A DNA stretch of 64,000 nucleotides, taken from assembly GCA_023386815.1 (NCBI GenBank), contig JAEWIZ010000022.1, positions 186,001-250,000 on the forward strand. Direction: 5' to 3'. A program made the translations under genes and the position numbers. Shown here piece after piece: positions 41,592-51,437 of the stretch. The notes beneath the pieces are model-generated. The model was not told where the DNA came from. It did no database searches and worked only from the letters and a program-made list of their open reading frames with translations. Source of the DNA: Bacillota bacterium. Its GTDB lineage: Bacteria; Bacillota; Clostridia; Lachnospirales; Lachnospiraceae. Each line of letters begins with the position of its first letter. Positions within the stretch are counted from its first letter, which is position 1.

Positions 41592-43403
41592 CTAGTCTTC
41601 GTCTAATTTTAATACGCTCATGAAGGCTTTCTGAGGAATTTCAACATTACCAATCTGTCTCATTCTCTTCTTACCTTCCTTCTGTTTCTCTAACAGCTTC
41701 TTCTTACGAGTAATATCACCACCATAGCATTTCGCAAGGACATCTTTTCTCATAGCCTTTACGGTCTCTCTTGCTATAACCTTACTTCCAATCGCTGCCT
41801 GGATAGGAATTTCAAAGAGCTGACGTGGAATCTCTTCCTTTAGCTTTTCACACATTCTTCTACCGCGTTCATAAGCACTCTCAGCATGTACAATAAAAGT
41901 TAGAGCATCCACTTCTTCCTTATTAATCAGAATATCCAACTTCACTAATTCGGACTGAACATATCCCTTCAGCTCATAATCGAAGGAAGCATATCCTTTG
42001 GAACGTGATTTCAGTGCATCAAAGAAGTCATAGATAATCTCATTCAACGGCAGGTCGTATTTTAATAATGCTCTGGTTGTTTCCATGTATTCCATGCCCA
42101 GATAAATACCTCGTCGTTCCTGACATAATCCCATAATAGAACCAACAAACTCTGTAGTAACCATAATCTCTGCTGAGACCATAGGCTCTTCCATATATTC
42201 AATCTCTGAAGGATCTGGTAGATTAGTCGGGTTCGTAATATCAATCACAGATCCGTCCTGCTTATGCACCTTATAAATAACGCTTGGTGCTGTAGTTACA
42301 AGATCCAGATTGTATTCCCTTTCCAATCGTTCCTGAATGATCTCTAAATGTAATAACCCCAGGAAGCCGCAACGGAAACCAAAGCCTAAGGCAATGGAGG
42401 TCTCCGGTTCGAATTGGAGCGATGCATCATTTAACTGAAGCTTTTCCAGTGCATCACGTAAATCCGGGTATTTTGCACCATCCGCTGGATACATTCCACA
42501 ATAAACCATGGGGTGTACCTTCTTATAGCCAGGCAGAGGCTCTGTACAGGGACGCTTATGGTCTGTTACGGTATCACCCACACGGGTATCCTTCACATTC
42601 TTTAAGCTTGCTGTAATATATCCTACCATACCGGCTGATAACTCTTCTGCCGGTATGAACTGTCCAGGTCCAAAAATACCAAGTTCAACTACTTCTGCAA
42701 TAGCTCCTGTTGCCATCATACGAATCTCTGTTCCTTTGCGAACAGTGCCTTCTTTAACTCGAAGGAATACAATAACACCCTTATAGGGGTCATAGATAGA
42801 GTCAAAGATGAGCGCCTGTAATGGAGCATTCCTATCACCCTGTGGCGCAGGTATTTTTGCTACAATTTGTTCCAGCACCTGATCTACATTGGTTCCAACC
42901 TTTGCTGATATTAAAGGTGCATCCTGTGCTTCTAATCCGATCACATCTTCGATCTCCGCAATCACGCGTTCGGGATCCGCACTGGGAAGGTCAATCTTAT
43001 TAATTACCGGCATAACATCCAAATTATGATCCAGTGCCAGGTATACATTGGCCAAGGTCTGAGCCTCAATTCCCTGAGCTGCATCTACTACTAGAATTGC
43101 CCCTTCACAGGCAGCAAGACTACGTGATACCTCATAGTTGAAATCCACATGTCCAGGGGTATCAATTAAGTTAAAAATATACTCTTCACCGTTCTTCGCT
43201 TTATATACCGTACGAACGGTCTGAGCCTTGATTGTAATTCCTCTTTCTCGCTCCAAATCCATATTATCCAGTACCTGAGCCTGCATTTCTCGGTTTGTTA
43301 ATAGTCCGGTCATCTCAATAATACGGTCAGCCAATGTTGATTTACCATGATCTATATGGGCAATGATACAAAAATTTCTAATTTTACTTTGGTCAACAGC
43401 CAT
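41592..43403 (-). CDS. lepA: Elongation factor 4 (LepA), back-translocating GTPase
   Basis: A 603-residue translational GTPase. IAHIDHGKSTLADRI is G1, RERGITIKAQTV the switch, LIDTPGHVDF is G3, NKIDLPSADPERV is G4. The C-terminal domain special to LepA is present with RSKGYASFDYEL and CYGGDITRKKKLLEKQKEGK. It acts on ribosomes, mainly in assembly/initiation or under stress. The frame is open 27 codons upstream, but GGAGGCTTTAGG precedes the ATG at 43403 and the protein then starts with the normal MAVDQSKIRNFCI. Confidence 0.97.
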   Translation of the reverse strand: MAVDQSKIRNFCIIAHIDHGKSTLADRIIEMTGLLTNREMQAQVLDNMDLERERGITIKAQTVRTVYKAKNGEEYIFNLIDTPGHVDFNYEVSRSLAACEGAILVVDAAQGIEAQTLANVYLALDHNLDVMPVINKIDLPSADPERVIAEIEDVIGLEAQDAPLISAKVGTNVDQVLEQIVAKIPAPQGDRNAPLQALIFDSIYDPYKGVIVFLRVKEGTVRKGTEIRMMATGAIAEVVELGIFGPGQFIPAEELSAGMVGYITASLKNVKDTRVGDTVTDHKRPCTEPLPGYKKVHPMVYCGMYPADGAKYPDLRDALEKLQLNDASLQFEPETSIALGFGFRCGFLGLLHLEIIQERLEREYNLDLVTTAPSVIYKVHKQDGSVIDITNPTNLPDPSEIEYMEEPMVSAEIMVTTEFVGSIMGLCQERRGIYLGMEYMETTRALLKYDLPLNEIIYDFFDALKSRSKGYASFDYELKGYVQSELVKLDILINKEEVDALTFIVHAESAYERGRRMCEKLKEEIPRQLFEIPIQAAIGSKVIARETVKAMRKDVLAKCYGGDITRKKKLLEKQKEGKKRMRQIGNVEIPQKAFMSVLKLDED

Positions 43404-43539
43404 CCTAAAGCCTCCTGATTTTTGGGAGGATCTTTCCTCCTGTGTATATTCTATCCATAAACATTCTGTATGATTATAACACAAGGACGAAATGCTGGCA
43501 AGATAATGCGTTTTTCATTTCTTGTATTTTAGTTTCATC

Positions 43540-45036
43540 CTACTTTTCTTCCTCTTCCTCTGCCTCTCCCTTTAAAACCTTATCCAGAATTTTTGCAAAG
43601 GGCGGCATGGCATTCTTTGCCTCCTCTACCGTATTATTAACAGTTCCTAATTCAATTAGCAATGCTTTTGGACGCAAATGTAGATTATATCGATAACTCT
43701 TTAAAAAGTTTTTCTTAAAAAAGCCAGGATATTCGGAAATTGATTCTAACTGTAGCTGAAGACTGAAGGCCAGATTATCCTTTAAATTAGGATTATTCAG
43801 ATAGGTAATCGGTCCCTTCTGATCTCGGCTTAAACCGTTAAAAAGCATAACCTGTGCTGCTCTTTTACCATCTATCATAATAGTTCTTGCATTTCCGCTG
43901 TCCCTATGTAAATCTATCATTACTTCAATGGAAGGATTTTTCTCCAGTATTTTCGAAATACCATCTTCCGCTTGACTATAAGCCACATTGCGATCCAAGG
44001 AACCATTCACGATATCATAGGTGGATTCATCATGGATTACATTATATCCATAATCTTCTTCTAAAACTTTCATCAAATAACGTCCTACTCCCACTACAGT
44101 ATCATCAACATTCCCTGCTTCACTGTCTGCAAAAGCTTCCTGCGAATGAGTATGATAGATCAGTATCTGTGGTTTTTCGTTATTCTGCTTTATTGTCATA
44201 TCTTTAGAAAGAAGTTCTTTTGTATTAAATAGTTCTTTATCAATGCTAGTGGATGCATGCACTACATAAAAGGTTTTTATTAAATAATTAACATCCTTCA
44301 GCTTTTCTAAGGTATAACCGATACGGCTATCTGTTGTCGCGGTTTCAACTGCATTTTCATCAGCCTGTGCAGCCCCTTTCTCTGCATCTTCATCATGCAA
44401 ATCGCTCTCTTCATAATTTACCTTAAGCTGTTCACTATAATATTCTCCAGCTCCGATTAACTCACCGGTCTGGGAACTTTTTATTACCGCCCCATTCGTA
44501 AGAAGATATTCCGCACTAATCTGATCACTATGAATCGAGAAAATAGATATACTGCCAGAAGCCTGATTCTCACTAGCATCATCAGAAGCTATATTCTTTG
44601 TACCTGTATCATCCTTATCGGTAGCTTGCACATTTGAGCCATCAGGTTCTGCTACATTGTTATCCAACTTCCATGACGAATCATTCTGAAACGCATGATA
44701 CCCACTAGCTTCGTTTATAACGTCTTTCGCATTAACGGTAATTGCTGTATCATTTTCTATAAATTCGCCTAAAGCCAAGGAGTTATCAAACAAACTCATA
44801 GGAAATGCATACAGCTCTCCGTCTTCATCCGCTGAATATCTTAAAAGGGGCGAGCCTGTTTCCATCAGATTAATACATAGCTTTGCGCTAAGAGCATTCA
44901 TGAAACCAGCTTGACCCATTTCTTCCGTAAATGTAATCATTGCAAATCGAAGCATCAAATAAATTGCAGCGATAATCATAATGGACCATAGCACCGGATA
45001 TATTTTAAGTCTGATACGAACACGAAATTTTTTCAT
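43540..45036 (-). CDS. spoIIP: Stage II sporulation protein P
   Basis: A 498-residue membrane-anchored peptidoglycan hydrolase needed for septal wall removal and engulfment in sporulation, working with SpoIID and SpoIIM. One N-terminal membrane segment (about 12-35), then a long low-complexity D/S/A/T-rich region (to about 270). The amidase/endopeptidase domain has ILIYHTHSQEAF (zinc histidine), YNVIHDESTYD, VMIDLHRDSG and LLIELGTVNNTVEEAK. GGAGG lies five bases before the ATG at 45036. Adjacent to gpr, as usual. Confidence 0.94.
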   Translation of the reverse strand: MKKFRVRIRLKIYPVLWSIMIIAAIYLMLRFAMITFTEEMGQAGFMNALSAKLCINLMETGSPLLRYSADEDGELYAFPMSLFDNSLALGEFIENDTAITVNAKDVINEASGYHAFQNDSSWKLDNNVAEPDGSNVQATDKDDTGTKNIASDDASENQASGSISIFSIHSDQISAEYLLTNGAVIKSSQTGELIGAGEYYSEQLKVNYEESDLHDEDAEKGAAQADENAVETATTDSRIGYTLEKLKDVNYLIKTFYVVHASTSIDKELFNTKELLSKDMTIKQNNEKPQILIYHTHSQEAFADSEAGNVDDTVVGVGRYLMKVLEEDYGYNVIHDESTYDIVNGSLDRNVAYSQAEDGISKILEKNPSIEVMIDLHRDSGNARTIMIDGKRAAQVMLFNGLSRDQKGPITYLNNPNLKDNLAFSLQLQLESISEYPGFFKKNFLKSYRYNLHLRPKALLIELGTVNNTVEEAKNAMPPFAKILDKVLKGEAEEEEEK

Positions 45037-45194
45037 CATAACCTCCACAAGCCTGCTATGCAGACATATTTACTAAGATCAAACTCTTGCGTTAGCTGTA
45101 AGCTAATAGGATCTAAAATATTGCCTGCTCTATTATATTTAAATTTTATGGATTTTATGACGCTTCCAGGGTAAATTCAGATAGGAATCAATTA

Positions 45195-46109
45195 CTATAC
45201 CATCTCAGCAAAACATGAATTTAAGGCCTCAGAAACCGTATAGCTCATTCGTTTGATTGACTCGTCAATATTCTTTGGTGTTACGAACATATTGTCAATC
45301 TGCTGCTCTCTTACCTCAGAAATGAACTTATCAATATCCTCTTGATCAAAGCCACTCTGTTCCATGTATTTTGTCAAGGTATCTCCCACAATCGTTGCAG
45401 CATCTACTACCGTTGGAATTCCCAAAGCAATGACCTTAATGCCCAAGCTTTGTTCATTTAGTGCTTTACGGTTGTTGCCCACTCCTGAACCAGGGCTAAT
45501 TCCCGTATCTGTCAGCTGAATTGTAGTATTAACCCGGCTTACACTTCTAGACGCTAATGCATCAATGACGATTAAAAGCTTTGGGTTCGTCTCCTTGATA
45601 ATTCCTTTGACAATCTCCAGCGCCTCCATACCGGTTTGAGCCATAACTCCAGGAGAAATGGCACTGACATTTCCCAATTGATTTTTTTCCTTAAACTCAC
45701 TCCCATATTCACGAATCAAGTGTCTTGTAATAAATAAATTATCTACTACCTGTGGCCCAAGTGCATCCGGAGTAACATCTCTATTTCCCAGTCCAACGAC
45801 CAGAGTTTCTTCCTTTTTTAGGTCACCTGCCAATTTTCGAAGTTGTCTAGCAACCTCATCGGAAACCGGCTTGTGATAATCCTCATCAGAGTATATAATT
45901 TCAGGTGCTTCGATTGTGACATAGGTACCCATAGGCTTTTGCATTGCCTTCGCACCCCTCTCATCCTTAATAACAACGGTTGAAACTCTGATCTTATTCT
46001 TCTCATCATAATTCTCAGAAAGTTCTACCCCTCGAATCTCAACATCATCATCCGGAAAACTCTCTCTTGCTTCTAATGCTAAATCCGTACGAACTTTATA
46101 CATAGACAC
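45195..46109 (-). CDS. gpr: Germination protease GPR
   Basis: A 304-residue aspartic-type spore protease of family A25, which degrades small acid-soluble spore proteins on germination. It starts MSMYKVRTDLALEARESF; the first residues form the propeptide removed on activation. LVVGLGNRDVTPDALGPQV and VIDALASRSVSRVNTTIQLT carry the two aspartates implicated in catalysis; SPGSGVGNNRK follows. TACGGAGGTGTCT precedes the ATG. Divergent from rpsT. In Bacillus it is read by sigma-G in the forespore; I could not single out that promoter here. Confidence 0.96.
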   Translation of the reverse strand: MSMYKVRTDLALEARESFPDDDVEIRGVELSENYDEKNKIRVSTVVIKDERGAKAMQKPMGTYVTIEAPEIIYSDEDYHKPVSDEVARQLRKLAGDLKKEETLVVGLGNRDVTPDALGPQVVDNLFITRHLIREYGSEFKEKNQLGNVSAISPGVMAQTGMEALEIVKGIIKETNPKLLIVIDALASRSVSRVNTTIQLTDTGISPGSGVGNNRKALNEQSLGIKVIALGIPTVVDAATIVGDTLTKYMEQSGFDQEDIDKFISEVREQQIDNMFVTPKNIDESIKRMSYTVSEALNSCFAEMV

Positions 46110-46253
46110 CTCCGTAATAATATTTATTTATGTTACAATTTTAATTATTTCTACCCTTGAACTTATGTGGCTTTTTTTATATCCTTGATGTAGGTTTCCT
46201 TATCAACCAATGATTATGTCATATATTTTCTTCAAAGTTTTTCAAAATATGTA

Positions 46254-46282
46254 TTGACAGAATTATTCCTATGGACTACTAT
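46254..46282 (+). promoter_or_regulatory. Sigma-A promoter of rpsT
   Basis: TTGACA (46254-46259), 17-base spacer, TACTAT (46277-46282). The leader to the start codon is about 135 bases. The 300-bp gpr/rpsT divergent region contains nothing else I can name. Confidence 0.82.
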
Positions 46283-46426
46283 ATAAGAGTATGTTTCCAT
46301 TAGAACGTCCGTGTCCGGATTTAATGAAACAATTTATACGAACAATCAAAATCAAGTCGATATCTCACTCTCAATTTGGTATCCTTGGAGCATTGATTGA
46401 AATAATTTTATTTGGAGGTGTACGAA

Positions 46427-46690
46427 TTGGCTAATATTAAATCTGCAAAGAAGAGAATCCTAGTTAACCAGACAAAGGCTGCTAGAAACCAGATGATTAA
46501 ATCTAAGGTTAAGACAATGATTAAAAAAGTTGACGCTGCTGTTGCAGCCGGAGATAAAGAACTTGCTAAAGCTAACTTAGTTGCAGCAGTATCCGAGATT
46601 GATAAGGCTTGCACAAAGGGTATTTACCACAAGAATACTGCTGCAAGAAAAGTATCTCGTTTAGCAAAAGCTACTAATTCTATTGCTTAA
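46427..46690 (+). CDS. rpsT: 30S ribosomal protein S20
   Basis: An 87-residue S20: LANIKSAKKRILVNQTKAAR, NQMIKSKVKTMIKKVDAAVA, CTKGIYHKNTAARKVSRLAK. It binds 16S rRNA early in assembly. The frame starts 5 codons earlier, but GGAGGTG precedes the TTG at 46427 by seven bases, giving the normal N-terminus L(M)ANIKSA, so a TTG start is used. One of few plus-strand genes here, with own promoter and two tandem terminators. Confidence 0.97.
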   Translation: MANIKSAKKRILVNQTKAARNQMIKSKVKTMIKKVDAAVAAGDKELAKANLVAAVSEIDKACTKGIYHKNTAARKVSRLAKATNSIA

Positions 46691-46704
46691 TTAGTTCAAA
46701 TGTA

Positions 46705-46735
46705 AAAGGCTGCCCGCTGTGGCAGCCTTTTTTAT
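46705..46735 (+). terminator. Intrinsic terminator of rpsT
   Basis: Perfect 10-bp stem (46705-46714 with 46721-46730), 6-base loop and six T. Confidence 0.95.
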
Positions 46736-46743
46736 TCATACCT

Positions 46744-46771
46744 AGGGAATCAGCTCGCTGATTCCCTTTTA
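46744..46771 (+). terminator. Second hairpin terminator downstream of rpsT
   Basis: Perfect 10-bp stem (46744-46753 with 46758-46767), 4-base loop, then TTTTA on the plus strand; a back-up to the first terminator. Confidence 0.8.
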
Positions 46772-46786
46772 TTCTACCCAAAATGA

Positions 46787-46821
46787 GGCAGGAAGGACAT
46801 ATATCACATGTCTCTCCTGCC
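46787..46821 (-). terminator. Hairpin terminator of the YcdB/SLH gene
   Basis: Arms 46787-46800 and 46808-46821 match with one or two differences, 7-base loop, followed on the minus strand by CATTTTGG. It lies about 30 bp after the stop codon at 46849. Confidence 0.75.
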
Positions 46822-46848
46822 CCATCATTTATTCACTACGAAGTCTCA

Positions 46849-49095
46849 TTAATAAAAGATTCCTTTTTTTTGAACATTGATAAAATTCATAAGGAAATCT
46901 ACCGCTTGAGCTCTAGTAATGTTTGCCTGAGGATTAAAATATCCATTTGTTTCTGCATTCATTAATCCATAGCCTTTTGCAAGAGCTACTGCACCGTAAT
47001 ATTTGGAGCTGATACTATTATCATCCAGATATCCGGTTTTATAGATACCTGACAGATTTGCCATCTTTTCCAAACCAAGCTTTACGATAAACAGATTAGC
47101 CAGCTCTTCCTTTGTGATTAACTTACTATTTGAACTGTCATTTGCGATTAAAGTCTCGTTGCCATAACCCATACCAGAGAATAGTTGGTTAATCTCAGCA
47201 ATGGTAATGGATTGATCCGGATTAAACTTACCGCCTTCAAAACCGATATTCATATCCGCGAGCAATAAGATATTCCGATACTTCGTTGCATCTGTTACAT
47301 CACTATAGGAATAAGCTTGAAGATCACTAAAAACTTCTCCGTTATAATTCAACTGCTTGCCTGTAAAAGGTGAAATATAAGCCGGTGCCATATCAGGGCG
47401 ATATACCAAACGAACCGCATATTGTACTGAATAAGAATCAGTGCTTAACTTGCCCTGTGTGCTATTCTTTGAATAAATCTCATATTTTAAGCCAAAGTCA
47501 TCATTACTTAAATAATAATCCATTGCCTTTTCTGCAGTAATCGCACCTTTAGAGGATTCAAACACAACATTCTCATCCCAATATGCGCCATAGGAATAAA
47601 TTTTACCGGTAACGCCATCAACGGATCCATATAAATAATTGTATGGATATTCAATATTTTCATTGGTACGATTGTATTGATAGCTATATCCGCCATAAAC
47701 AGGAGTTTTGTCAGTCTTGTAGGCAATTACATAATCATCATTCACCTTGGAGAAAATCGTATTCTTATAACGTGTAGCAGCCTGTGAAGATAAGAATTTC
47801 TCTAAAATTGCCTGACTCTTCTTCTTATCATATTTTATAGTAACGTTTTTATAGGATTGTGTTGTGTTATTATAATAATTATTTAAGCTTGAATAGAAGG
47901 ATAAGATTTTACCGCTGACTGCATCAACAGTTGCATAAGCATAAGCTCTGTAAGTATCAGCATTCTTTGCATAATCTACCTCTGTCGGATCACTCAAGCT
48001 GATATTCCATACATAAGAATTATCTCCATTTGCTCCCTGCTGTTTCGTCAAAGAAGCAGAAATAGATTTTAAGCTATCTTCCAGATATAAGGAAGAATTA
48101 CCTGTTATTGTACTAATCGCTTTTGATTTTGAAATAATATTACTCAGTTCAGAGATCTGTTTGATTTCTGCATCTGTTAAAGTTTGTGCCGAAGAACCGA
48201 CAGCCGCAGTATCATAGCTTGCTTCCTCTTTTGTAGCAGTGATATTGTTTGCTGCAGCCCATTCCGCCTTTGTTAAATAAACCTTTCCGCTATTTGCATC
48301 AATTGAGATATAGTCTGCAGTGGGTTCATAAACTAAAAATGCCTTTATCTGACTTGATCCATCCTGCTTAAAGGTACGAATATAATCGGAACGATACACC
48401 AGCTTCATTTTCATATTCTCTTTTATGAGTTTCTCTGCTTGTTCCTTAGTTATTTTCGCAGCTGTTGATGGAACAGAAGCCTCATAGAGCCAATTAATAC
48501 TAGCTGATGTTGCCTCACCCGTCACACTATTGATAAATACAGTCACTCTGTTATCAGGGAAATCCACACCATTACTTACTCTCTGGAAATTGTAAATATA
48601 ATTTCCGCCATAGACCCCATCATAATTAGAGTCTAAAAACTCTAACTTGCCACTCATCTCTGGCGCAATCTTTTTAATAAAATCTTCTGCCTTAGCCTTT
48701 AACTCTGATCTTAAATATTTTGCTACTCCCGCACTTTCCTTTGAATTATCATATTGGTTGAAGAAAGTAATATGATAATCTCCATCCGTGTTTACCTGAA
48801 GATAGGAATAATCCTTAGGGTTACTCCAGCTCAATGTCCAGGTAGCGTCCGAATAAGCTGTGGAAGCATTAAAGTTATAATTAAACTCTGTATACCTGGA
48901 GGGAACGCTTAACTTTGCCTTTACCTCCCGGATTGCTTTCTCTAGCCCCTGTGTCGTAGGCTCTGATGCGGTTGTGCTAGATGACACCTTTTCTGTTACT
49001 GCTTTCGTAGTTGCCACAGACGCAGCTTCGGTGTTCATCGGTACTGCTGTTGCTACTAAAGCCATGCTTAGTAATAATGCAACTTTTCTTTTCAT
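46849..49095 (-). CDS. Secreted YcdB/YcdC-repeat protein with C-terminal S-layer homology domains
   Basis: A 748-residue surface protein. It starts with a signal peptide (MKRKVALLLSMALVATAVPM, then AEA-type cleavage). The middle contains two or more YcdB/YcdC (PepSY-related) repeats, marked by VYDVxSG-like phrases: VFINSVTGEATSASINW, YISIDANSGKVYL, ATVDAVSGKILSFYSS and YGSVDGVTGKIYSYGAYW. The last 150 residues form two S-layer homology motifs (FEGGKFNPDQSITIAEINQL and NGYFNPQANITRAQAVDFLM), which attach proteins to secondary cell-wall polymer. The start is the ATG at 49095 with AAGGAG. Function unknown; a role at the cell wall or in proteolysis control is a guess. Confidence 0.85.
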   Translation of the reverse strand: MKRKVALLLSMALVATAVPMNTEAASVATTKAVTEKVSSSTTASEPTTQGLEKAIREVKAKLSVPSRYTEFNYNFNASTAYSDATWTLSWSNPKDYSYLQVNTDGDYHITFFNQYDNSKESAGVAKYLRSELKAKAEDFIKKIAPEMSGKLEFLDSNYDGVYGGNYIYNFQRVSNGVDFPDNRVTVFINSVTGEATSASINWLYEASVPSTAAKITKEQAEKLIKENMKMKLVYRSDYIRTFKQDGSSQIKAFLVYEPTADYISIDANSGKVYLTKAEWAAANNITATKEEASYDTAAVGSSAQTLTDAEIKQISELSNIISKSKAISTITGNSSLYLEDSLKSISASLTKQQGANGDNSYVWNISLSDPTEVDYAKNADTYRAYAYATVDAVSGKILSFYSSLNNYYNNTTQSYKNVTIKYDKKKSQAILEKFLSSQAATRYKNTIFSKVNDDYVIAYKTDKTPVYGGYSYQYNRTNENIEYPYNYLYGSVDGVTGKIYSYGAYWDENVVFESSKGAITAEKAMDYYLSNDDFGLKYEIYSKNSTQGKLSTDSYSVQYAVRLVYRPDMAPAYISPFTGKQLNYNGEVFSDLQAYSYSDVTDATKYRNILLLADMNIGFEGGKFNPDQSITIAEINQLFSGMGYGNETLIANDSSNSKLITKEELANLFIVKLGLEKMANLSGIYKTGYLDDNSISSKYYGAVALAKGYGLMNAETNGYFNPQANITRAQAVDFLMNFINVQKKGIFY

Positions 49096-49289
49096 AAAAA
49101 TCATGCTCCTTTCTACTTACTGGTTTTTTTATATCGTCTTTCACCCATTAGACGATACAGAAAATGCCAAGGTTTCATTTTTATGTTAGATTACTCAAAT
49201 ATTTCATTCAATTTTATTCTGCTTTTTTCTGTTTCATTAACGTTTTCTTTTTTCCATTATCATACCAAGGGCTTCGCTGAACATACCCA

Positions 49290-49322
49290 TAAAAAAAGGC
49301 TTTGAATTTTCATTCAAAACCT
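49290..49322 (-). terminator. Terminator of the tRNA-Ser gene
   Basis: Arms 49297-49306 and 49313-49322 pair with a mismatch around a 6-base loop, followed by seven T on the minus strand. Confidence 0.88.
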
Positions 49323-49382
49323 CTCTTAGGTCTCATTAACTCTGGACTTTTGATCCTGTCGTAAAAGATACCTATCATATGA

Positions 49383-49470
49383 CGGAAGCGGTGGGATTCG
49401 AACCCACGAGCCCCGTTAGGGACTACCTGATTTCGAGTCAGGGCCGTTATGACCACTTCGATACGCTTCC
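49383..49470 (-). tRNA. tRNA-Ser (anticodon CGA)
   Basis: An 88-base class II tRNA. Acceptor stem GGAAGCG/CGCTTCC with discriminator G, anticodon stem CCTGA/TCAGG, loop CTCGAAA giving anticodon CGA (codon UCG), a long variable arm and T arm GTGGGTTCGAATCCCAC. The 3' CCA is not encoded. A single gene with its own terminator, between holA and the SLH gene. Confidence 0.96.
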
Positions 49471-49550
49471 AAATTTATAATTATCTGAGATTATATTGCT
49501 TTTTAGCAAGTCATCACAGGTAATGTCTTTTATTAACTAATACTTAATTA

Positions 49551-50528
49551 TTATCTCTTACTAAAGGTAACAATAAATAACTCTACCCCGATTTTTTCAA
49601 TCATTCTGCCGGTCTTAATCTGTTCCTCGATATCAGTTCCAAACTCCAGGGCTTCCTTCAGCTTTTTCATGGAAAAGTTTTTTCCCTGTCCGAGGTATTT
49701 GGTTACTGCAAAGGGCGGAACACCAACTAGCTCACTAATACTGGTGGAATTATAGCCGAGAGCTTGAAGACTCTTTGCCTGCATCATAATATTAAAATGC
49801 CTAATAATAAGGAAAAGTATTGACATGGGCTTCTCTCTTACTGACAGAAGATCATAGTACAATTCCAATGCTTTATTTGGCTGCTTACTTCCAATTGCAT
49901 CAATCATTAGAAATATCTTTCCAGTAATCTGCGTGGTTACCACTGCGTCAATATCCTGTACAGTTACCACATCCCGACCCTCGGTGTAGCTAATCAGCTT
50001 CTGAGCCTCATTACAGATATTTGTCATATCTGAACCGGTCTTATCGAGAAGATACGTGATAGAAGCTTCCGTTATCTTTCTTTTCTCCTGCTCTAAGAGA
50101 GAAGCTACGAAAAGCTTTAGATTCTTCTCGTCCAGACCATTCATCTCTGAGATTGTACCTTTATCTTTTAGGAATTTAAACAGCTTACTGCGCTTATCGA
50201 TCTCTGCTTCTACAAAAATGATAATTGTACTGTCCGGTATATCTTTGATCAATTCACTAAGCTCGTTCTGGTTCTTGAAGAATCCACTATTTTCTATGAT
50301 AATGAGTCGCTTATCACTGAAAAATGGTAAGGTCTGCGCGACCTCTGCAATTTTCTTAGGATCTATTCCATTCCCATCATAATGAGAATAATTCATATCT
50401 CCCTCATCTTGTAAAATCGCATTCTTTAGCTTATCGCGATAGAGCTTTTTCAGATATTCTTCACTTCCATATAAGAGATAAAACGACTTGAAGTTTCCTG
50501 TTTTTATATGCTCTTTAATTACCTTCAT
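49551..50528 (-). CDS. holA: DNA polymerase III delta subunit
   Basis: A 325-residue clamp-loader subunit. The N-terminus has FKSFYLLYGSEEYLKKLYRD, then DEGDMNYSHYDGNG, AQTLPFFSDKRLIIIENSGF and the AAA-like middle region; the C-terminal collar has GTDIEEQIKTGRMIEKIGVE. These match HolA. It opens the sliding clamp so that it can be placed on primed DNA. ATP motifs are absent, as normal for delta. It stands downstream of lepB and upstream of the tRNA-Ser gene; the usual comEC neighbour is not seen. Confidence 0.93.
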   Translation of the reverse strand: MKVIKEHIKTGNFKSFYLLYGSEEYLKKLYRDKLKNAILQDEGDMNYSHYDGNGIDPKKIAEVAQTLPFFSDKRLIIIENSGFFKNQNELSELIKDIPDSTIIIFVEAEIDKRSKLFKFLKDKGTISEMNGLDEKNLKLFVASLLEQEKRKITEASITYLLDKTGSDMTNICNEAQKLISYTEGRDVVTVQDIDAVVTTQITGKIFLMIDAIGSKQPNKALELYYDLLSVREKPMSILFLIIRHFNIMMQAKSLQALGYNSTSISELVGVPPFAVTKYLGQGKNFSMKKLKEALEFGTDIEEQIKTGRMIEKIGVELFIVTFSKR

Positions 50529-50636
50529 ATCAAAATATTACTCCTGTTCTTCCAGAACATTATTTATTCTACCTAATTCCTATGTAAATTGCAAGTAAAA
50601 AATAAGATTACATATTCTTATTATGTTACCCTTTGT

Positions 50637-51311
50637 CTATTTTACTGTACCGAATTTACTAAGCGGCGCTATTCTTAAAACTACTTTTCCGCCAATATTT
50701 TCTTTCACTACATTTCCAACCTCTTCTGAACGGCTGTCCTTGCTGATATTACGATTATCACCTAGAACAAAATACTCATCATCCCCTAGTGTGATTGGGT
50801 CTTCTGCTCTGCCTGGGTCGTCTATTGGTTCTTTACCATAGCTTTCATCTAATACTTCACCATTAATATAGATCTTTGTACCGATAATTTGTACCGTTTC
50901 TCCCGGAAGACCAATTACTCTTTTCACATAGTACTCTTCATTTTCCCTGCCATAAGGATAAAATACAATAATATCAAAACGATCTAAGGCATTAAAATGG
51001 TAAGAAACTTTCTCAACATACAACTGCTCTCCGTTGTGCAACGTATTTTCCATGGAGGCACCATCAACAATAGTTCTTTGAATAACAAAGTTTGGTAACA
51101 CATAGATGCATACTACAATTAAAACAGCATAAAAAATCAGATCATAAAGGATACTCTTTGTTGTACTCCTGGTCTTCCTTTCATGATTTGAACTATCTTC
51201 ATTCCCCTGTTGTGTATCTTCCTGGGTAATATCATTTTCAGTATTTTCATTTAAAATCTTGATATCATCATCAGCCATAGCATTCAACTCTTCTTCCGAT
51301 TTATTTGACAT
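50637..51311 (-). CDS. lepB: Signal peptidase I
   Basis: A 224-residue type I signal peptidase. The first 50 residues are cytoplasmic, acidic and polar, longer than usual. One membrane segment follows (about 54-75). The catalytic serine is S86 in VDGASMENTL and the general-base lysine K130 in YYVKRVIGLPGE; box E is GDNRNISKDSR. The active site faces outward and removes signal peptides from secreted proteins such as the SLH protein in this window. A hairpin separates it from rpoZ. Confidence 0.95.
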   Translation of the reverse strand: MSNKSEEELNAMADDDIKILNENTENDITQEDTQQGNEDSSNHERKTRSTTKSILYDLIFYAVLIVVCIYVLPNFVIQRTIVDGASMENTLHNGEQLYVEKVSYHFNALDRFDIIVFYPYGRENEEYYVKRVIGLPGETVQIIGTKIYINGEVLDESYGKEPIDDPGRAEDPITLGDDEYFVLGDNRNISKDSRSEEVGNVVKENIGGKVVLRIAPLSKFGTVK

Positions 51312-51374
51312 GTATTACTTCCTTTCTGTCAATGCCATGTATCATACGCCCATATCGGGTGAATTACACGATAA

Positions 51375-51406
51375 AGCACTTTCACATATCTACATATGAA
51401 AGTGCT
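51375..51406 (-). terminator. Hairpin between rpoZ and lepB
   Basis: Perfect 10-bp stem (51375-51384 with 51397-51406) with 12-base loop. The minus-strand tail is TTTATCG, so it is a moderate terminator of the rpoZ transcript; on the plus strand it is followed by ATTTTTG. Confidence 0.65.
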
Positions 51407-51437
51407 ATTTTTGATACTTTTTATATTACATCAGGGA

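Noticed and set aside
46408..46614. Minus-strand frame opposite rpsT
   Set aside because: It lies entirely antisense to S20 and its composition mirrors lysine/alanine codons of that gene.
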